A stretch of DNA of 64,000 bases from Anthopleura xanthogrammica (lineage: Eukaryota; Cnidaria; Anthozoa; Actiniaria; Actiniidae), in contig OZ025219.1 of NCBI GenBank assembly GCA_964019055.1, forward strand, positions 7,610,388 through 7,674,387, in the 5' to 3' direction. Shown here piece by piece: positions 26,201-35,200 of this stretch. How positions within the stretch are numbered: position 1 is the first letter of the stretch; every line of letters starts with the position of its first letter. The translations under genes and the position numbers were made by a program. The notes beneath the pieces are model-generated. The model was not told the DNA's origin and searched no databases. It saw only the letters and a program-made list of their open reading frames with translations.

Positions 26201-29200
26201 ATAATCAGTCAATAAATAATCTATAAATATCTAAATAAATGCTATCGAATAATAGAGGAATTTCACAGGAAAGGCACAATTTCACTCTTGTAGTATCTCA
26301 TACAGAGGGATTGCACGACAGTCGTGCTTATGGTTTCGATAGAGCGGATTTACTACGGAAATAGAATAATATTAGTATTTCATTTTCATGTAAGCGAAAA
26401 ATTGTATCAAGTCATCAGAATCGGGGTGTCCTCCAGCAATCATTTCGTCATAAATTATAACAAGTATCCAGCCAGTAAAATGATGGAAAAGAAACAGTAA
26501 AAATTCCGGATTAGAGGGTGAAAATTGGTCGACGACTGACATCAAAATCAAGTTTCCCTTGTCAATCATTTCATCATAAATTATCGCCGAATCAATTTAG
26601 AAGCTACTCGATAAGATAGAGTAAGAGTATTATTTTAAATAGCGTCACGCAACTCAACACGGTCACGGAAATGAGATGTTAAAGCGGTTCAAAAAATTAT
26701 TTTTTCATCAGTTAAAGGGCAATTCTTACGAAATTTCTCATTTTTACTTTTATCGATGTGACAAATTTGATTGTAAACTCCTTTTTCCTACAGTGAATCA
26801 AATATCTTACTAGTATAATGTCTACCGTTATAATAGTCAATAAGGTGTACATATAAGTCCTAATCCTAAAATAATCATCTAAAATGTATAACATTTGTTA
26901 TGAGCAATTCGATAACTGATATACCATGGTTTTGCCTGAGAAAACAGACGTCGTTTCGCTCCTCATCCCCCTGCGAAAGCATGATTCCATACCTGTAGCC
27001 TCCAAGTCACGCGTCCAGCTGACGCGCTTTAGAATCTAATGCTAATAATAATCCAATCACTCCGCTCCTTTTTTTTCCGTACTCAAATGCCTTCACTTCC
27101 TGTCTCATTCCACATCTTTCGAATTCCTGCCACACAGCACTTGCATTTGTGTATAAAAACGATGAAATAACAATTCCTCTGGATTCCTGCCACACTATGC
27201 TTACTCTTCTCTTCGCCGTAAGTTTTACTTCTTTATTTAACTGGTTATATTTTTTGTTATTATGTATATATTTATACAGTGTTAGGTTATTCCTATTTTT
27301 ACTGCCTTGATTGATCTTCAATGAAGTACCTTCTGTGTCATACTTCGAACAGGATCCCCGGCCTGGCTATTTAGCAACATTATAATCTTAATTTATGTTT
27401 ATCAATACGCGATAAGAAATCTTGTATAATTCATTTATTTATTTATCAGTTACCAGCTAGTGTGTTTCGTGTTTATTGAGGAGTATTTTCAGGCTGTTTC
27501 AGTGCGGTATTCTATACTTTATATACTTATTCTATACTAACATTCATTCAGGCGCGTGTCATCTTGACCCTTGTGTCACTTGCATACTACTACTACTACT
27601 ACTACTACATACTCAATAACAATTCATCAACAACCAGCTTCATGTTGACAACCTTGAACTCAAAACCCTTATATATCTGAGAAATCATTCCTAGCTATCC
27701 AGGAGTAGAATGAGAGATTTTGATTTCTAATCATTACGCAAATAGTATAGCTATTTATTTCGAATACACTGACAACAGGCGGCAGTCTAGTTCGCAGTGT
27801 CTTGCACTAAGCTCAATGGTTCTATAGTTAAAATATTCCAGAAATCTTGCGTATTTCATGTAATGAATCCGGTAACACTTAACTAAGATTCTCCTCTACC
27901 CATGCCTTCTATAGCTTGATATTTATCTTACGAATTCTGATCGATTGAGTTCTAATTCCGTCTGTCGTTAATTATAGACCTATAAGAATAATATTGACCA
28001 AGATTAAAATAAACTTCACGGAGAGCCTGTTATTTAGGTTATTCAGACGATGTTATTTACATTGGCTCCCATAAAAAGATATGTTGAAAATGTCTCTTAT
28101 TAAGACCCTTTGTGGAAGTAATGTAGTGTTGTATGTTTTAAAGAATCTGGTAGAAACAGACCCAGCGGAAAATCTATCGATTGTCGCCGGAGAACTGATT
28201 ACCTTAGGCCAACCGTAGGCTCCAGTCATATCCCAGGCAGCTCTAGTAGTTCACTAGGCCTAAATAAAAGTATTTTCATAAAATAAGTAAATTGTAAAAA
28301 TATCCACGATAAAAACATTTTCATGTTAACTTATCGATAGAGGTTTCATCGCCTCCCGAGGTCATTTATAGGTAATTTTAGGAATTTGAGTTATCACATT
28401 ACAAAAACATCCCTTCAAATGACCTCAGCTTTATCAAGGACAAATTTTTACAATTTCACGAATTAAAAAAAAAGAATACTTAATTTTAGGCCTCACGTAC
28501 ACTGCTTGGGCTGCCTGTGGTCACATTAGGAAACATTGGAAATGAACATACTTTTTTTTTCTCGTTATTTTGCAAAGAAAAAGAAAAAAGATACAGTTTT
28601 ATAGAGTTCCTGTTTATGACATCCTTTCTGATTATGCAAAGCGCGATAAAACTAACCGAAAGAAAAAGAGGAAAGCACATTCAAAATAAGATTCCAGCTT
28701 CGATACTTAGTTCGAGGAAAGAGGTTTCGATCCAATCAAAAAATGTCGCGATTTAGAATATCATATCCTTCTAGAAAAAATATTTAACGTAATCATTTTA
28801 ATAATTTATTCATTTATAGGGCGCAAATATCAACTACTTCTTTTCAAATGCGCATTACAACAATTATAAAAATACAATGTAATAATTTCTATATGACTTT
28901 AAAAAACTATTGAAAGACTAATACCCCATTCACACTATAGCTTAAACATGTTTTAAAGTAGTTTAACTAAACATGTTTAGAAAATTATTTACAAACATTG
29001 TTCATTCTTTGATGAAATAATACATATAAACTATCCTTCATATTGTACTGAACAGATTAGAGATAAAATAATTATATTGAAGCTTTCTAGTCTCTAAACA
29101 TTTTGTTTAATAAAAACTCAGTTTAACTAAACAGGTTTTGGTGTGAATGGGGTATAAGTAATCACTAAAGACTAAGAATAAAACGTAAAAAAAGGCGATA

Positions 29201-32200
29201 TTGTCAAACATACCAGAGAACTAATAGAATGTATCTGATATAGCTTGGTATAAGGGGTCGAAACTGTCATCAATAGTTTGAATCAGCTTATTGCATTGTT
29301 ATTTGCTTTCATTTTTCGCGCTCACAATGGATATCTTGAGTGTTGTTTTAAAAATTACAATAATATGACGGAAATACTTAAACGATTCTTCAGATTCTCG
29401 AGATGCGTAATTATACATCCGGTTTTTATGATCCTAGTCAGATGAGGTATTCTTCCATCAGTACCCGTAGATTGACTCCCTCTGCAAAACCTAACACGCT
29501 AAATCCGAATTTGAGCTGTGAGTTAACCGTGCCCTGACTTCGATCAGCCCGTAGAATGTTTCAGGGTATCGATAACATTTTAAGGTTTTCCCCCTATTAC
29601 CGGCATAGCAGGAACACAGTTGCGATATACTAAGTGCTTAAGCAAATTTCGCTTTACATTGAGTGAGCAGTTATTTTTGCGCACGTTGATTGGTTCAAAG
29701 TACTTTGTCTGTCCTCAGACGTAACCGTGCCGTTCTCTATAATATTGAGGTGCAGCTCGATTCAGTGTTATCGTTTCCACTGTGCTGAGGAGTTCGGTTT
29801 GAGTCATATCCTTTCAGTTAAGTCTTCACATTAAAAAAAAAAACGTCACATTTCATCGATCTGAAACAACCTCTTGATCAAAGCCAGGGCACGGCTGACC
29901 CGCAGATCGAACCGTGAAACAACCTCTTGGCTGATCTAAGTCAGGGTATGGCTAACTCACAGATCGAACCCTGAAACAACCTCTGGGCTGATCTAAGTCA
30001 GGGCATGGCTAACTCACAGATCAAACCCAGAAACAACCTCTTGATCAAAGTCAAGGCATGGCTAACTCACATATCGAATTGGAATTTAGAGTAACTGGTT
30101 TCGGGAGGGAGAAAAACTCTCGAATCAAGGGAAAAAAGAAGGACCTAACAAACTCTACTCACATGTGATGCCGATTCTAGGAATCTACTCAGATTTTTAA
30201 ATAACTGTGAACAATTTAGATGTTTATTACTCACGGGTCATTAACCAACTAAAATAAGGTTCACATGTAAATATTCGTGAAGCACCGTGAATGGTATATC
30301 AGATATCCTGGTGTTCTATGTGTATCAAAAGATCTCTCTATTATCACGGAGGTCATTTTATGAGATCACAAAAAATAAGTTTTAGCTATCAGAGCGCGTG
30401 TAATATACGTTCTACTTTATAGATAGCTATTAAAATATATTTGTGAGGTGGGAATATGCTACATACTCTGCTATAAAGGAAACTAATAAGAATTCGTTCA
30501 TCTTCGTGCGTTCGTACGTGGATGCGTGCGGCGATCGTACGTGCGTATATTCAGCGTTCGTTTATCAGTCTATCATCATCGCCACTTATTACAACTTTAA
30601 TTTTAATGATATTTTAGTGTTAGCGATTTACAAACATCCCAATAAGACTGATAAAAATAAAAAAGACATGGCCGCCATGTTGGAGGATATGGCTTTAGAA
30701 ATTCCTCCAACATGGCGGGTATGACGTCACAATCATTTCAGAACAGTTTCTGATTTCCATGTTTGCATGCATTGCACTGTATAACGCTGTTTTCTGTTAT
30801 TGGATGTTTTGCTTTCAGGATATGACCAGCATGTCACGCCGCTACTAAACAACTAACTTTACACCATTTGCTTAAAGTGAGTCTCTAAATACTCTAAACC
30901 AACCATTAATATTAAACGTCTCTAACCAATATTTTTATTTTAAAATAAACAAACTAACTAAATATAAACACGCTAATAAATGTGAGAATTTGAAGTTGTG
31001 GAGATACTTTTGTCTTTTCTTCTCTAAAATGAATTACTGGGCTAACTGTGCGGACAGGTAGCCCACTAACGGAAAGTTACAGAAAAGACAAAGAGAATCT
31101 CAACAAAGAGGAACTTCTCTGGATGCTTGATTGCTCTACAACTTCCAGAAATAAAAAAATAGTAAATAAATGTTTCCTTAAGATATTTTGAATATGATAT
31201 AAGAGTCTTAATGTTCAGATATCTTTAAACCGAGTTTGCACTGTAGTAAAGGTAAATAATAATATTTAAGCAGATGAGAGACTTATGACGCGGAAAATAC
31301 GAGCAACAAAATCGTGCAACTTGTCGCGTAACATTTTTACGTTGCAAGTTGCAGAGTGACTGTGACTCGTATTTCCACCTTGTGCAAAAAAAAATGTTTG
31401 TAGAAGCTCATTCTACTCTCTGCAACAATGGTTGCGCATGGGGTGGTAATATGAGCAGCATTCTCTCTGCAACTTGTAACGCAACAATGTTGTGTGACAA
31501 TTGCACGATTTTGTTGCTCGTATTTCCGCGCCTTTTGAGTGAATAGCGAAAAATATAAAATAAAATATATATATTATAAATTAAAAAAATAGCTAGAAAT
31601 ATCCTGTGCTGTGTTGAGGGTGTATACATTTGTTGTGTTGTGCTGTTCGTTTCTGTTCTTTGCTATATTGTGCTCAAAGACTAAATAAAGTTTCATAAAA
31701 TTCATTAAAATGGATCTAAAAAGATTAAACTACGTGAATAAATCTTAACTAAGGGGAGTTTTTGTGACCACCCCCACTCACCCCACCCACAGAATCTCCA
31801 GTCACTCTTGTGGCTTTGGCCATCTTATTTGAACTAGATGCATGTTGATTCAACCCTCTTCTGAATATCGCTTGGTTCGTTTTCCTTTCTAGACTTTAAC
31901 AGGTTCTTCAGAAGTCAAGGATGAAGATGAAATTATCGACTTGCTTAACGCAATATCAGAATCCAACAAGGAATTAAACGCACCAAGCAAGAATAAACAA
32001 CACAAACCAACCCTACACAAGCGAGACACAGACTCTGTTCTCTCGTCTATTCTTAGTTCCATAGCGGCACCACCCTCCCCACCCTCATCCACGACGCCCA
32101 ACAATGACGTAAATGATGATGATAGTATCGACAGTGAATCTGATGCTGAATCGCTACCAGGAAGAGAAAAATACACTATCGATGATAACCGCCCGGGATA

Positions 32201-35200
32201 TAGCACTGGGGATTCGTTGCAAAGACTTAGTTCGGGATCATCTGAAAGCAAACACTTGTCTGACGGTTCTACTAATAAATCAAATGGAAAGAACCAGTCT
32301 TTAGAAAGTTCTGACTCTGATTACGAAGACATGAATGTTTTTGATATGTTACAAGATAATAGTGAAATGGAAATGAACACAGAAGATATCAGCAATATTA
32401 ATAATAGTAATAGAAAACTTAACGGGACTATTTCTGATGTTCCACCACCTGTACCCACCACGCCCATCCCATCAGGGGACGAGGAGGACCTCCCTGCACC
32501 CCCTCCTAGAAAGGAGTCATTGTTCAAGTCGTACGAAGATGGATGGTCGTCCTCTGGTGATTCGGACTACTCATCGAAGCGCAAACAGAATGGATTTGTC
32601 AATCTTCATAGCAGGTAAGGAGGCTAAACGAGGTATTAATTTGTGCGCCTTTCTCATGCAGCAGCCATGTTGGGTGGAACACATTTTTACCCACATAACT
32701 GCATCATAAGTTTTTTTATGACTAGTAACCCATTTCATCCCCCTGGATCCGCCTTTGAATGGGTCTGTTATAGATAATTTTCTGGATGGCATAATTATTT
32801 TCACTCTTCGTTCATTCTGCAGCAGTAGCGAGGGAGAAATGGCCAGTAAAGTCAGCGGTCCCCTGATTGACGTCACATCCGGTGGCAAGTACGCAGGGCA
32901 CAAACTCAAGATGTTGATTGGCGCATTACAGTCCAAGATTGGATCCAATGTAATCGCTGATGAATTTAAGGTTGGTTGGCGTGTTGATGTGGCTTGGTTT
33001 CTTATCCCTTTTCTTCCCATTCTATTCTTTCTTCTCATTTTCACATATTTTTGAAATGGAATAGTAGGGAAGTTACGTTATAAATAGACCTTTGTTGTGA
33101 CGTATTTCCGGCTCAAAAAAAAAAACCGCTAAAATGAAGCGGAAAATGTTCTCAGTGATTTAACCTTCACTTGAAACAATCAGAACTTTGGACAACAAAT
33201 CCTGTCACGAAGAAAAAGTAAGAAAAATCTTTATAGAACTGCTTCTCATTTTGGACGTTTCGGAAGTCGTTTTTGCATACGAATGACTTCATTTGAAAGT
33301 TCTAATAGAAGGCTCGGAATGGTCACGGCACGGTAACGGTACAGACATACTGTGCCAATCAGATAGCACATGACTCTGTTATTTACAATTACATTGTTAC
33401 CGTAAGTTTTTCACAGTGTTTCGCAGCAGATTTCGTAAGGGTGTGAAAAGACACGGTACGGTTACGGCGCGGCGCGGACACGGCACCGAATGTTCTATCT
33501 TACTAGTGGTGTGCCATTTGTTTCAAATTTTGTCATTTATGATTTGATTCATCGTCAGGCTCTAAGGGAGATCAAACCCACTGATGATTGCAGTGTTTCT
33601 AAACATCCTGAAAATAAAGACAAGAACAGATACAGAAACGTCCTGCCTTGTAAGTATGATAACCATGTCCCTCCCATTACAAATATAATAAACTGAAGCT
33701 AATAATTATGTATTTATTTGTAATGTGTATTTCTTTAGTTAATCAAACAAGAGTGCATCTAAGCGGTGAAGGGAATGAAGACTACATCAATGCCAGCCAT
33801 ATTAGAGTACCAGTAGGAGAAGACACTTATCACTACATCGCATCGCAGGGCCCATTACCCAATACAACCAAAGATTTCTGGCAGATGATTTGGGAACAAA
33901 GCGTAGAAGTGATTGTCATGGCAACGCTCGAAAGGGAAGGAGGAAAGGTGTGTTATAACTTGTGATACTGTTAGCACGGTTCTGATTGGATATGACTGGA
34001 GCCAATCAAAGAGCGCGAATTTACTCCGCATCCAATCATAGGGCTTAGATGCGGCTCCTTTTGCGTACTCTTATCACTCCTCACAACGGACTGTATTTAT
34101 GAATTCCTTGGTTATCTTCAACCTTAGTTCTATCGTTTTAACGTTCATTTTTCTTGATTAAAACAGGTTAAATGTCATAGATATTGGCCAGAATCAGAAG
34201 ATCTCGTCATACCAAGAAAGTATGTTTGTTATATTTCTTAACTACAGGCGCCGAAGTACGAGCAACAAAATCGTGCAATTTTTCGTGCAACATTGTTGCG
34301 TTGCAAGTTGCAGAGGGAGTGTTGCTAGTATTACCACCCCTCGCGCATCAAATTTTTATTGTTGCAGAGAGTAGGAAACGCTTCCACTTCGGCAACAAAG
34401 AGGCGCAACAAAATGTTGTTGTTGTACATGAAAAAATATCTTGAATAAAACTATTTTAATGTGTTATCTCTCCTCTTCCCACAGGTTCAGAGTAACCCTT
34501 CTAGATATGAACTCGTTTGATTCTTTTATCGAAAGAAAGTTTTTGTTAAAACATCTTGGGGTGAGTTGTGCGTGCTATCGTACTTTTATCCTTCAACAGA
34601 CACTAGAGAAAAACGTTCGCGCATGCGTGCCTTTCAGCACGCTTTTCAAGAATTTATAGAGTTTTAGTGAGAAAATAAATGCTTGTTTTCTCCGAGTATA
34701 CAAAAAATTTCGTGGGTATACTTTTGTGGGACCAAGATAATGTGTTAATAAAGACAATATGAAAGAATTAGCCTTAAGTTTCAAGAACTGATCTTAAGTT
34801 TTGGCATTTTGTAAAGACTATTTTTCAGGCAAGTGTGAAAGTCAAATTTGCATATTTTTACAATAGCACGAAGACGCTTTTGACTAATTTGCATGCGGAC
34901 TTAGAGCATGCGCAGACGTTTTTCACGCGTTTCCCTTCAACATATATGTAATTCATTCTCCAGTGTCTTCAGCCGGAGTATTTTTGATTGAATTTTCTTC
35001 TCTATATTTGACAGAGCGGCGAGAGCATTGAGGTTACTCATCTTAACTTTACACGCTGGCCTGATCATGGTGTCCCAAAGGTAAGGTTATCTCATTCTAT
35101 CCTTTCAAGACCTGGCGCTTATCATTCGTATATACGGAATCCTTTTCTTTGTGTTTTTTCCCAATTTAATCCCGCGATTTCGGGTTACGATCCCACAGGT

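Larger units (their letters stand above)
25311..31892. other. 6.6-kb intron of the PTPN13-like gene
   Basis: No exon or gene is supported. It contains a foldback element at 28921-29155, SINE copies at 29440-29580 and 29855-30190, a hairpin at 30671-30719, a family A MITE at 31289-31535, and a (CTA)n run at 27587-27608. The stretch 25320-28900 is otherwise unremarkable AT-rich sequence. Confidence 0.6.

Noticed and set aside
32571..33044. 157-residue frame on the - strand
   Set aside because: Antisense to supported exons 31893-32614 and 32823-32970 and shows no domain.
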